From positions 310,001 through 374,000 of the forward strand of contig NZ_CALPCN010000002.1 of the NCBI RefSeq assembly GCF_943193045.1: DNA of 64,000 nucleotides, read 5' to 3'. Each line of letters begins with the position of its first letter. The first letter of the stretch is position 1. The notes under the pieces are model-generated. The model did no database searches. It saw only the letters and a list, made by a program, of their open reading frames with translations, and had not been told where the DNA came from. The position numbers and the translations under genes are program-made. This document shows positions 17,416-25,691 of this stretch, in pieces. The stretch is from Pumilibacter muris. Its GTDB lineage: Bacteria; Bacillota; Clostridia; Christensenellales; Pumilibacteraceae.

Positions 17416-18750
17416 CTAAAATTTGTGCGTCGCCATAAAATCGGTGCAATAAGTGCCGTTTTCGAACTCGGGCTCCGAGAGAATGTCGCAACCGAGTTCG
17501 GCGTTGTAGTTCACACCCTCCACAACAAGCTCGCAAAGCGCCGCGTTAAGTTTGCGTATCGCCTCTTTGCGGTCGCGCGCGAACACTATGAGCTTGCCTA
17601 TCATCGAATCGTAATACGGCGGAATAGTGTAATCTTGATAAATAGCGGTATCGAACCGCACCCACGGCCCGCCGGGTATGTGCAAAAGCGTAATTTTGCC
17701 GCAAGACGGGCGGAAATTATTTTTCACGTCCTCGCTGTTTATGCGGCATTCTATTGCGCACCCTTCTAAGCGCACGTCGTTTTGCAGGCGGTCGAGTTCC
17801 AACCCTGCGGCAATGCGGATTTGCCATTTCACAAGGTCTACGCCCGAAACGTATTCGGTTACGGGGTGTTCCACTTGAAGCCTTGTGTTCATTTCCATAA
17901 AATAAAAATTCGTGCCGTCGAACAAAAACTCCACAGTGCCCGCGTTGGTATAGCCAACCGCCTCAGCCGCTTTTCTCGCCGCCGCAAACATTTTTTTGCG
18001 AACGGATTCGGGCAACGTGGCGCAAGGGCTTTCCTCTATAATCTTTTGGTTTTTGCGCTGAACGGAGCAATCGCGCTCGCCGAGCGTAACTATATTGCCG
18101 TGTTCGTCGCACAGCAGTTGCACTTCAACGTGCTTAACATGGGTCAAGTATTTTTCGAGATACACCTCGCCGTTGCCGAAAGCTCCCGCCGCTTCGGTAG
18201 ACGCGATTTTAATGGCTTTGGGAAGTTCCTCTTCCGACTCCACTATGCGAATGCCTCTGCCGCCGCCGCCCGCGCTCGCTTTAACGATAACGGGATAGCC
18301 TATTTGTTTCGCAACTTTCACAGCCTCGTTCACGTCGGTAATGGCGTCCATTCCGGGCACAACGGGCACTCCCGCTTTTTTCATTGTGCGGCGCGCTTCG
18401 TCTTTATTGCCCATTGCGTCTATAACTTTGTAATTCGGTCCTATAAACTTTATGCCGCACTGCGAGCAAAGCTCGGCAAATCTCGAATTTTCGCTCAAAA
18501 GACCGTAGCCGGGATGAATCGCTTGCGCGCCCGTCGCCACAGCCACGTCTATAATAGCCGTCATATTCAAATAGCTGTCTTTTAAAAACGCGGGACCTAT
18601 GCAATACGCCTCGTCGGCAAGCGACACCCAAAGCCCCTCGCGGTCGGCTTCGCTGAACACCGCGACGGTTGAAATGCCCATTTCCTTACATGCGCGTATT
18701 ACCCGCACCGCGACTTCGCCGCGATTGGCAATCAAAATTTTCGTAAACAT
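17416..18750 (-). CDS. accC: Acetyl-CoA carboxylase biotin carboxylase subunit
   Basis: 444 residues, the normal AccC length. It has the biotin carboxylase N-domain (FTKILIANRGEVAVRVIRACKE), an ATP-grasp domain with the glycine loop KASAGGGGRGIRIVE, and the active-site stretch EMNTRLQVEHPVTEYVSG. It carboxylates the biotin on AccB using ATP and bicarbonate. It follows accB after a 176-base gap that contains an imperfect repeat. Confidence 0.98.
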   Translation of the reverse strand: MFTKILIANRGEVAVRVIRACKEMGISTVAVFSEADREGLWVSLADEAYCIGPAFLKDSYLNMTAIIDVAVATGAQAIHPGYGLLSENSRFAELCSQCGIKFIGPNYKVIDAMGNKDEARRTMKKAGVPVVPGMDAITDVNEAVKVAKQIGYPVIVKASAGGGGRGIRIVESEEELPKAIKIASTEAAGAFGNGEVYLEKYLTHVKHVEVQLLCDEHGNIVTLGERDCSVQRKNQKIIEESPCATLPESVRKKMFAAARKAAEAVGYTNAGTVEFLFDGTNFYFMEMNTRLQVEHPVTEYVSGVDLVKWQIRIAAGLELDRLQNDVRLEGCAIECRINSEDVKNNFRPSCGKITLLHIPGGPWVRFDTAIYQDYTIPPYYDSMIGKLIVFARDRKEAIRKLNAALCELVVEGVNYNAELGCDILSEPEFENGTYCTDFMATHKF

Positions 18751-18903
18751 TCTTTTAATGCCTCAGCCGACGCGCAAAAATTTTTCAACTTTCCGCGCTC
18801 GGTTCTTTTTAATGCCTTGCCGATTTCGTCACGTTTTCGTCGTTTCGCAATCGGGTCTTTATTGCCTCAGCCGACCGCAAACAGTTCGCGCTCGGTTCTT
18901 TTC
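18751..18903. repeat. Imperfect direct repeat between accB and accC
   Basis: Copy A (18751-18810) and copy B (18856-18903) share TGCCTCAGCCGAC at one end and CGCGCTCGGTTCTTTT at the other. Parts of the unit are also echoed in between. No ORF occupies the gap. Confidence 0.55.
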
Positions 18904-18926
18904 TTTATATGAATAAACTGCGCCGC

Positions 18927-19400
18927 TTAAAAAATGCGGAACAACACTTGCCCGAACTCAACAAGTTCTCCCGACTTGGGAAGAACTTCGACTATTTCGC
19001 CGTCGCGCTCGGCAACGACTTCGTTCATAAGTTTCATGGCTTCTATTATGCAGAGAGTATCGCCCTTTTTCACCTTTGTGCCGCGCGTTACGAACGGTTC
19101 CGACTCGGGCGAGGGCGCGCTGTAAAAAACTCCCACCATAGGCGACTTTATGTCCGACACCAAATTGTAGTCGAGCACTCCTTCGCTCGGGCCCGTTTCC
19201 GCTTTAAGTTGCGGAGCAGGCTCGGCTACGGGAGCCGCCGCAGGAACGGCAACCGACGCAACTTGCACTGCGGCGGAAGCGGAGTTCCTCTTTAAAACCA
19301 CTCTCAAACTTTCGCCGTTTTCGCCCGACTCGACTTCCATTTCGCCGAGCTGAGAATTTTCGAATATGCTTATAAGATTTTTAATGCTTTTTAAATCCAT
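18927..19400 (-). CDS. accB: Acetyl-CoA carboxylase biotin carboxyl carrier protein
   Basis: 157 residues from the ATG at 19400, chosen because AGGAGG lies 12 bases upstream and MDLKSIKNLISIF is the normal AccB start. An Ala/Pro/Val-rich linker (about 60-85) joins it to the C-terminal biotinyl domain, where EAMKLMNEV carries the Lys that receives biotin. In many Firmicutes operons fabZ sits between accB and accC; here the gap is empty. Confidence 0.96.
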   Translation of the reverse strand: MDLKSIKNLISIFENSQLGEMEVESGENGESLRVVLKRNSASAAVQVASVAVPAAAPVAEPAPQLKAETGPSEGVLDYNLVSDIKSPMVGVFYSAPSPESEPFVTRGTKVKKGDTLCIIEAMKLMNEVVAERDGEIVEVLPKSGELVEFGQVLFRIF

Positions 19401-19502
19401 TGTTATCCGTGACCTCCTGTCACAAAACGTTTTTCGAAAGCGCGACAACACTCACGACGCGTTCCGCGCGCTCAAAATTCACTTATTTGCGCTTTTTTGC
19501 CA

Positions 19503-20738
19503 CTATCGCGCTTTTTTAAACGCAACGCACGCATTGTGCCCGCCGAATCCGAGACTTGTTGAAATCGCAAACTGCAAATCCGCTTTTTCGGCTTTATTCG
19601 GTGTAACGTACAAATCGCATTCGGGGTCGGGCTCGCGGTAGTTGATTGTAGGCGGAATTATTCCGTCGCGCAGAGCGAGCACCGAAAGCACCGCCTCCAT
19701 AGCTCCCGCCGCGCCGAGCATATGACCCGTCATGGATTTAGTGGAACTTATCTTAACTTTTTTTGCCTCCGCTTCTCCGAACGCCTTTTTGATTGCCGCC
19801 GTTTCGGTTTTGTCGTTTAGCGGCGTTCCCGTGCCGTGTGCGTTCACATACACACCGTCGCCGCCGGCGATTCCGCTTTCATCCATAGCAAATTTTATAG
19901 CGCGAGCCGACTGCGAGGCTTCGGGGTCGGGCGCGGTTATGTGATGGGCGTCGCAAGTGTTGCCGTAGCCCGTCATTTCGGCGTAAATTTTCGCGCCGCG
20001 CGCAACCGCGTGCTCGTATTCTTCGAGCACAAGTATAGCTCCGCCCTCACCCATAACGAATCCGCCCCTGCGCTTATCGAACGGCAAACTCGCCGCGTCG
20101 GCGTCGGTTGCCTGTGTGAGAGCCATACAGTTTATAAATCCGCCGAAAGCGAGCGGATTAACCGCCGCTTCGCTGCCGCCCGCTATTATAGCGTCGGCAT
20201 AGCCGTGTTTTATCGCACGGAACGCTTCGCCTATGCTGTTGGTGCTCGTGGCGCACGCGGTAACGATAGGCAGAGTAACTCCGCAAGCTTTATATTTTAT
20301 TGCAATAGTTCCCGCCGCCATGTTTGAAATCATCATGGGCACAAAGAACGGGCTAATTTTGCGATAGCCGCCTTCCAAAAGTTTGCCGTGCTCGCTCATC
20401 ATAGTGGAAATTCCGCCTATGCCGCTGCCAACATAAACTCCGAAACGCTCGCTTTCAACCTTGCCGACTATTCCGCTGTCTTCCACAGCCTGAGCCGCCG
20501 CCGCCAAAGCGTATTGCGTGTAAAGGTCGTTTTTTCTCAGCTCGCCGCGCTGCATATACATAAGAGGGTCAAAATCTTTAACCTCTGCGGCAAGCGTAGA
20601 CTTAAAATCGGTTACGTCGAATTTGGTTACGCGGGCAATGCCGTTTTTTCCATTTTTAACCGCGTTCCAAGCTGTTTCCGTATTCAGTCCTACGGGAGAA
20701 ATAACGCCCAATCCCGTAACGGCAACGCGTTTTTCCAT
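19503..20738 (-). CDS. fabF: Beta-ketoacyl-ACP synthase II
   Basis: 411 residues, the normal length. The catalytic triad of condensing enzymes is present: Cys in VTACATSTNSIGEA, His in VNAHGTGTPLNDKTE and His in KSMTGHMLGAAGAME. It elongates acyl-ACP with malonyl-ACP. It follows fabG with one base between the fabF start and the fabG stop, so expression is coupled. Confidence 0.97.
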   Translation of the reverse strand: MEKRVAVTGLGVISPVGLNTETAWNAVKNGKNGIARVTKFDVTDFKSTLAAEVKDFDPLMYMQRGELRKNDLYTQYALAAAAQAVEDSGIVGKVESERFGVYVGSGIGGISTMMSEHGKLLEGGYRKISPFFVPMMISNMAAGTIAIKYKACGVTLPIVTACATSTNSIGEAFRAIKHGYADAIIAGGSEAAVNPLAFGGFINCMALTQATDADAASLPFDKRRGGFVMGEGGAILVLEEYEHAVARGAKIYAEMTGYGNTCDAHHITAPDPEASQSARAIKFAMDESGIAGGDGVYVNAHGTGTPLNDKTETAAIKKAFGEAEAKKVKISSTKSMTGHMLGAAGAMEAVLSVLALRDGIIPPTINYREPDPECDLYVTPNKAEKADLQFAISTSLGFGGHNACVAFKKAR

Positions 20739-20739
20739 A

Positions 20740-21474
20740 TTAAATATACATTCCTCCGTCTACCTTAATAACTTCGCCGCTCACATAGCGGTTTTCAAGG
20801 AAAAACACTACGGCGCGAGCCACGTCGTCTGGTTTTCCGATATAGCCGAGCGGAATTTGCTTTTTAATGGCGTCTTGTTGCGCGGGAGTGAGCGCCGCCG
20901 TCATGGCGGTGTCTATAAAGCCGGGCGCAACCGCGTTGCAGGTAACGTTGCGCGAAGCAAGTTCGCGCGCCACCGTTTTGGTAAGACCTATAAGTCCCGC
21001 CTTGCTCGCCGAATAATTCGCCTGCCCGGCGTTTCCCATTAAGCCCACAACGCTGCTTATATTCACAATGGCTCCGCCGTTGCGCATAAAGTTGCGCGTT
21101 AAATGCTTTATCATATTGAAAGCGCCTTTAAGATTTACCGCTATAACTTTGTCGAAGTCGGATTCGCCCATGCTCAAAATGAGCTTGTCCGCCGTTATTC
21201 CCGCGTTGTTCACAAGCGAATCCACCGTGCCGAAATCTTCTAAAATTTTATCGCAAACCGTTTTGGTTACCGCGAAATCCGCCACGTCGCATTCGTAAGC
21301 TTCGGCTTTAACTCCGTAGCCGCGAAATTCTTCGATTGCCTCCGTAGGATAAGGACCCACGAACGGAACCGCAATGTTAGCTCCTTTTTGCGCGCAAAGC
21401 GAGGCAATCGCCTGCCCTATTCCTCTGCCCGCGCCCGTAACTACAACCGTTTTACCTTTTAATATACTTTCCAT
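20740..21474 (-). CDS. fabG: 3-oxoacyl-ACP reductase
   Basis: 244 residues from the ATG at 21474. Upstream in-frame ATGs at 21486 and 21546 are less likely: the first is two bases from the AAGGAGG, and the family normally begins M-x-L-x-G-K. The Rossmann motif TGAGRGIGQA, NNAGIT, and the catalytic Ser, Tyr and Lys (NISSVVGLMG, then YSASKAG) are all present. It reduces 3-oxoacyl-ACP with NADPH in each elongation cycle. Confidence 0.96.
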   Translation of the reverse strand: MESILKGKTVVVTGAGRGIGQAIASLCAQKGANIAVPFVGPYPTEAIEEFRGYGVKAEAYECDVADFAVTKTVCDKILEDFGTVDSLVNNAGITADKLILSMGESDFDKVIAVNLKGAFNMIKHLTRNFMRNGGAIVNISSVVGLMGNAGQANYSASKAGLIGLTKTVARELASRNVTCNAVAPGFIDTAMTAALTPAQQDAIKKQIPLGYIGKPDDVARAVVFFLENRYVSGEVIKVDGGMYI

Positions 21475-21557
21475 AATTATAACCATGACCTCCTTGTTAC
21501 AAACGTTTTCGAAACGCGTAAAGAGCGGAACTCCCGCGCATCGCAAAACGCATACAA

Positions 21558-21593
21558 AAAAGCAAGCTTAGCTTTAAAAAGCGTCTTGCTTTT
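21558..21593 (-). terminator. Terminator-like hairpin between fabD and fabG
   Basis: AAAAGCAAG (21558-21566) pairs with CTTGCTTTT (21585-21593). On the minus strand the stem runs into TTTTTTG, as in an intrinsic terminator. It lies inside the fab-acc operon, with no promoter visible before fabG, so it may act as an attenuator or processing site. Confidence 0.5.
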
Positions 21594-21597
21594 GCCG

Positions 21598-21616
21598 TAA
21601 GAGCGTTACGCTCTTA
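21598..21616 (-). other. Hairpin over the fabD stop codon
   Basis: TAAGAGCG (21598-21605) and CGCTCTTA (21609-21616) form a perfect eight-pair stem whose three-base loop is the fabD stop codon. No U-tract follows directly. Confidence 0.4.
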
Positions 21617-22445
21617 TTTTATTCACCAAACCCGTAAGAACCTTTCCGGGTCCCACTTCTTTGAATTCTTCTATTCCGAACGCGAGCATATTTGCCACAG
21701 TGTCTGTAAATCTGACGGGAGAGCACATTTGTTTTGCCAAAGTTTCGCGCGCATTCTCGCCGTAAGGCTGCGCGGTTAAGTTGGCAAAAACGGGAATTTG
21801 CGGCTTTGAAAACGTTATTCCGTTCAAAAACTCGCCGAATTCTTCCGACGCCTCGTTCAACACGGGGCAATGAAAAGCGCCCGACACTTTTAGCTTAATA
21901 GCTCTGCCGCCCAAAGACGCTATAATGCCCGCAAGCTTTTGCTCGCTTTCTTGCGAAACGGCTATAACCGTTTGCTTGGGCGCGTTATAGTTTGCCGCCC
22001 ACGCGTTTGCGCAACTTGCCGCAGCTTCTTCCGCTTGCTCGGGAGTAAGCCCCACAGCGGCGAGCATAGTGCCGCCGCGTTTATTTCCCGCGTCGCGCAT
22101 AAGTTCCGCGCGCTTTATTATAACGCGGAGCCCGTCGGTAACGGTAAGCGCTCCCGCGTATACGAGCGCGGGAATTTCGCCTACGGAAAAACCGCACGCC
22201 GCTTGCGGCGCGCCGTTTTGCTCTTCTTCGGCATAAGCGTAAGCCAAATCAGCCACGAACATGCAAGGCTGCGTGTTCTCGGTTTTGCTCAGTTCTTCAA
22301 GTGTGCCGCTTCTTATAAGCTCGGTTATTCCCGGCTTAACCGATTCGGCTATGTCAAACAGCTCCTTTACGCGCGGAGAAGCGAGCTCGCACGCCATTCC
22401 CGGCGTTTGCGCCCCCTGCCCGGCAAACAAAAAAGCCTTGCTCAT
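21606..22445 (-). CDS. fabD: Malonyl-CoA:ACP transacylase
   Basis: 279 residues. It has FLFAGQGAQTPGM at the N-terminus, the nucleophile elbow GFSVGE with the active Ser, the malonate-binding Arg region IKRAELM and the catalytic His in SGAFHCPVL. The common elbow is GHSxGE; Phe replaces His before the Ser. It moves malonyl from CoA to ACP. It overlaps the end of acpP by none but starts only two bases after it, in a tightly packed operon. Confidence 0.94.
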   Translation of the reverse strand: MSKAFLFAGQGAQTPGMACELASPRVKELFDIAESVKPGITELIRSGTLEELSKTENTQPCMFVADLAYAYAEEEQNGAPQAACGFSVGEIPALVYAGALTVTDGLRVIIKRAELMRDAGNKRGGTMLAAVGLTPEQAEEAAASCANAWAANYNAPKQTVIAVSQESEQKLAGIIASLGGRAIKLKVSGAFHCPVLNEASEEFGEFLNGITFSKPQIPVFANLTAQPYGENARETLAKQMCSPVRFTDTVANMLAFGIEEFKEVGPGKVLTGLVNKIRA

Positions 22446-22447
22446 TT

Positions 22448-22666
22448 TTATTTCAACTCGTCGATTTTAGCCGCAAGTTCGCCAACGGTAGCAACGGCAA
22501 CGTCGTCGCCGAGCGTTACGCCGAACTTTTCTTCAACTTGCATCATAAGGTCCACTTTATCGAGCGAGTCGAAGCCGAGTTCTTCGAAAGTGGTATCGGC
22601 GGTAACGTTCACAGCTTCGCCCTTGTAGTCGTTCACGATTTCAGATAAAGTTTTCAAAGTTTCCAT
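22448..22666 (-). CDS. acpP: Acyl carrier protein
   Basis: 72 residues, acidic and helical. The 4'-phosphopantetheine attachment Ser is in ELGFDSLDKVDLMMQ. It carries growing acyl chains between the Fab enzymes. A GGAGAAC ribosome binding site precedes the ATG. It sits between fabH and fabD as in other Clostridia, but the enoyl reductase gene (fabK) often found here is absent. Confidence 0.97.
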   Translation of the reverse strand: METLKTLSEIVNDYKGEAVNVTADTTFEELGFDSLDKVDLMMQVEEKFGVTLGDDVAVATVGELAAKIDELK

Positions 22667-22733
22667 AGTTGTTCTCCTTATGCGAGACGAAAGTCTCCGA
22701 TTTGTTTTTTTTATTTACAAAAGTTCTCTCGAA

Positions 22734-23693
22734 CTATTTGTTCCACGTTAAAATTGCGGCGGCGGCAGTCATGCCGGCGCCGAAAGCAACAAACAACAGC
22801 TTGTCGCCCTTTTTGAATTTGCCCGAACGCGCGTTCTCGTCGAGTAGAACCGCTATGCTCGTAGCCGACATATTGCCGTAAGACGAAATATTGGTGAGCA
22901 CTTTTTCGTCGGGAATATTAAATCTTTTCTTTGCCGCGTCTATAATGCGAATATTCGCTTGGTGCGGAAGCACATAGTCTATATCGTTTACGGTAAGCCC
23001 CGCTTTTTCGAGCACTTTTTCCATTTGCTCCACCATAACGTTTACCGCGAACTTATAAGTTTCCTTTCCGTCCATGTTGAGAGCAACTTTTCGCGCTTCC
23101 CGAGTGGAAAACGGGCTCGCCCCCTCGAAAGCGGGCGTAAAAATGGTTTTTCCGTTGGGGACGCACGCCAAACACTGTCCCAAAAGTCCGTCGCCCTTTT
23201 TAAGAACGGCAGCCGCCGCTCCGTCGCCGAACAACACGCACGTGGCGCGGTCCGACCAATCGAGCTGCTTGCTCATTGCCTCGCACGCAATAATAAGAAC
23301 GCACTCGGCTTTTCCCGTTTGAATAAAAGAATCGGCAATATCGAAACCGTAAAGCATTGCGCTGCACGCGGCGTTTATGTCGAAACAAGGCGCTATTATG
23401 CCGAGTTCTGCGGCAGTCAGGCACGCCTGCGACGGCGTTACGGTGTCGCCCCTCATAGTGGCGCAAATCACAAGGTCAATATCCGACGCTTTCACTCCCG
23501 CGTCGGCAAGAGCGCAAGACGCGGCTTTTGCGGAAAGCTCGGTAAGCGTTTCGTTTGTGAGCACTCTGCGGTTATGTATCCCCGTGCGGGTACGAATCCA
23601 TTCGTCGTTTGTCTCCACGATTTTGCCGAGCTCGTCGTTCGACACAACCTTTTGAGGAAGCGCGCTTCCCGTGCCCGCGATATAAAAACTCAT
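22734..23693 (-). CDS. fabH: Beta-ketoacyl-ACP synthase III
   Basis: 319 residues from the ATG at 23693, which is preceded by GAGGACAAGG; an upstream in-frame ATG at 23747 lies too near the promoter start site. Catalytic Cys in NAACSAMLYGF, His in LPHQANIRI and Asn in SSYGNMSATS are present. It starts chain synthesis by joining acetyl-CoA and malonyl-ACP. It is the first gene of the fab-acc operon, 66 bases downstream of the predicted start site. Confidence 0.97.
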   Translation of the reverse strand: MSFYIAGTGSALPQKVVSNDELGKIVETNDEWIRTRTGIHNRRVLTNETLTELSAKAASCALADAGVKASDIDLVICATMRGDTVTPSQACLTAAELGIIAPCFDINAACSAMLYGFDIADSFIQTGKAECVLIIACEAMSKQLDWSDRATCVLFGDGAAAAVLKKGDGLLGQCLACVPNGKTIFTPAFEGASPFSTREARKVALNMDGKETYKFAVNVMVEQMEKVLEKAGLTVNDIDYVLPHQANIRIIDAAKKRFNIPDEKVLTNISSYGNMSATSIAVLLDENARSGKFKKGDKLLFVAFGAGMTAAAAILTWNK

Positions 23694-23765
23694 TAGCGAA
23701 CCTTGTCCTCGTATTTTTTTCGACGACGCGCACGCAAAAAAGCGCACGCACCCGTCGCTTATTAT

Positions 23766-23794
23766 ATTATATAAGCACTACTACATTATGTCAA
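23766..23794 (-). promoter_or_regulatory. Consensus sigma-A promoter of the fab-acc operon
   Basis: On the minus strand TTGACA (23794-23789) and TATAAT (23771-23766) are both perfect and 17 bases apart. Transcription would begin near 23759. No FapR-type operator was recognised around it. Confidence 0.88.
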
Positions 23795-24005
23795 CCGTAT
23801 TCAACAAAATTAAAGTAAAAAACGTCAAAATAACGCTGAAATGCGCTTATTTTCGGTCGGTTTTCACCGATTTTACGTTTTATGGCTAATTCAAGCGTGC
23901 AAATTTTTAACGTATTTTTAATTTTCGATTTATACGGGAAAATTTTCGTAACACGGCGTTCAACTCAAAAAGAAAGCGTACTAATTTGCGCCGTATTTGT
24001 ATATT

Positions 24006-24680
24006 TTATTTTATAAAAATTTCGGGGCGCGGATTGCCGCGCAAAAAATCGGCGAATTGTTTAGAGCTGCCGATTGAGTCGGGCACAAGCGTGGCAGCCG
24101 TTCCCGCTTGATAAGCAAAATGAAAATCGCTTCCGCACACAAGCATAAGATTATGCTTATCCGCAAATTCGCGCACTTTGTCTTCGTGACGCAAAAAATA
24201 CGGATGACAGTTTATTTCCGTGCCGTCCATAAATTCGGGGTCTTGCGGAAAATGTCCCTGCTCGTCGCGGAACGGGTGCGACTGAAACAACAGCACGCCG
24301 TTGTCGTGGCAGATTTTATAAAGCTCGGCTTGCGACTTATCGTAAAGACGGGGATTGCTCATAAAAAATTCCTCGTCGGCGCCGTACAGCAAAAATTCTA
24401 TATAAGGGCTTTTTGGAGTGGATATAGCCACTTCGGCTCCGAGTAGCACCGGTATTCCCGCGTTGTCGCCCGCTTCTTTCGCTTTGCGGTATTCGTTCAA
24501 ATATATTTTTATTTGCTCGTCCCAAGTTTCGCCGTAACGAAACATATACATGCGCGAATAATGGTTGGTAAGCAAAACGGCGCCGTAACCCTCTTCTCTG
24601 TATCTCTCTGCAAACTCTTGCGGCGACACCTCGCTGCAAAAACTTACGCCGCTTGTGTGAGTATGCGTGTCTATTTTCAT
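24006..24680 (-). CDS. PHP-domain metal-dependent phosphoesterase
   Basis: 224 residues from the ATG at 24680, with TGAGG eight bases upstream. PHP motifs in order: MKIDTHTHT, a middle LLGAEVAIST, LFQSHPF and the late VCGSDFH, which together bind a di- or trinuclear metal centre. Proteins of this kind hydrolyse phosphate esters; the substrate cannot be told from sequence. It starts ten bases after the ribokinase stop, so the two form an operon and a sugar or nucleoside phosphate substrate is possible. Confidence 0.88.
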   Translation of the reverse strand: MKIDTHTHTSGVSFCSEVSPQEFAERYREEGYGAVLLTNHYSRMYMFRYGETWDEQIKIYLNEYRKAKEAGDNAGIPVLLGAEVAISTPKSPYIEFLLYGADEEFFMSNPRLYDKSQAELYKICHDNGVLLFQSHPFRDEQGHFPQDPEFMDGTEINCHPYFLRHEDKVREFADKHNLMLVCGSDFHFAYQAGTAATLVPDSIGSSKQFADFLRGNPRPEIFIK

Positions 24681-24690
24681 AAAAAATACC

Positions 24691-25608
24691 TCATTTTGTC
24701 GCGTTGCGCAAAGCAATAAACTCTTCCACTTCTTTCAAGGTGGGAATAGCCACAGCCGCGCCCTTTCGCGTAATTTTGAGCGCGCTCGCGTAAGACGCAA
24801 ATTTCGCCGCGTCTACAATATTTTCGCCCTCGCTCAATTTCACCGCTACGGCGCCAACATAGGTGTCGCCCGCCGCAGTCGTATCCGTAACCTTAACTTT
24901 GTGCGCCGGAATCAGCGTGATTTCTTTTCCTACCGCAACGGCGCTGCCCGTTTTGCCGAGCGTTATAATCACATTGCTTGCGCCCATTTCTCTGAACTTT
25001 TTAACGGCAAGCGCAACGTTCACTTCGCAATCGGGCATAATTCCCGTAAGAATTTGCGTTTCGGTTTCGTTAGGAGTTATTATTTCGCTGTTTTCGTATA
25101 TCTCCAAACCGAGTTGCACGGCGGGCGCGGGATTAAGCATTGTAATCATTCCTTTCCGCTTCCCCACTCTTAACGCGTGGGCAACGGTATCGAGCGGCAC
25201 TTCGAGCTGCAACATTAAAATATCGCCCGCTTTTGCGTTTTTTAATCCTTCGCTCACGTCGGTTTCGGTTAGCGTTCCGTTCGCGCCGCTATTGAGCACA
25301 ATTCTGTTGTTGCCTTTGTGCACCCATATAAGCGCCGTTCCGCTCTCGCATTGCGACGCGGTTACATGCTCGGTTCTAACGCCGTAAGATTTTAAATTGT
25401 TTATCATCTGTTCGCCGAAAACGTCGGGGCCGACTTTTCCGAGCATGGCGCAATCGCCGCCGAGCTTGCCTATTGCTGTGGCTTGATTGGCTCCTTTGCC
25501 TCCGGGACTTGTAAGCACCGATTCGGCGGCAACCGTTTCGCCCGCGCGGGGAAACCGCGCGACCGTTGCCGATATATCCATATTCAAACTGCCTACAACG
25601 TATATCAC
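24691..25608 (-). CDS. rbsK: Ribokinase (PfkB family)
   Basis: 305 residues from a GTG start at 25608, chosen because AAAGGAGAA lies five bases upstream and VGSLNMD is the usual ribokinase beginning. SPGGKGANQATAIGKLGG near the N-terminus and the C-terminal DTTAAGDTYVGA (catalytic Asp in GD) are PfkB signatures. It phosphorylates ribose to ribose 5-phosphate; a related sugar is possible. The usual DTTGAGD has Ala in place of the first Gly. No ribose transporter lies nearby. Confidence 0.88.
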   Translation of the reverse strand: MIYVVGSLNMDISATVARFPRAGETVAAESVLTSPGGKGANQATAIGKLGGDCAMLGKVGPDVFGEQMINNLKSYGVRTEHVTASQCESGTALIWVHKGNNRIVLNSGANGTLTETDVSEGLKNAKAGDILMLQLEVPLDTVAHALRVGKRKGMITMLNPAPAVQLGLEIYENSEIITPNETETQILTGIMPDCEVNVALAVKKFREMGASNVIITLGKTGSAVAVGKEITLIPAHKVKVTDTTAAGDTYVGAVAVKLSEGENIVDAAKFASYASALKITRKGAAVAIPTLKEVEEFIALRNATK

Positions 25609-25691
25609 GAGTTCTCCTTTAATTGCAAGCGTAGCAAAATGTCTGTAAGACAAAAAGCGCTTCTTTTATCGCATAAGACAATAAAAAAATT

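Noticed and set aside
23748-24005. FapR operator upstream of the fab operon
   Set aside because: I found no match to the TTAGTACC-type palindrome; only the promoter is clear.
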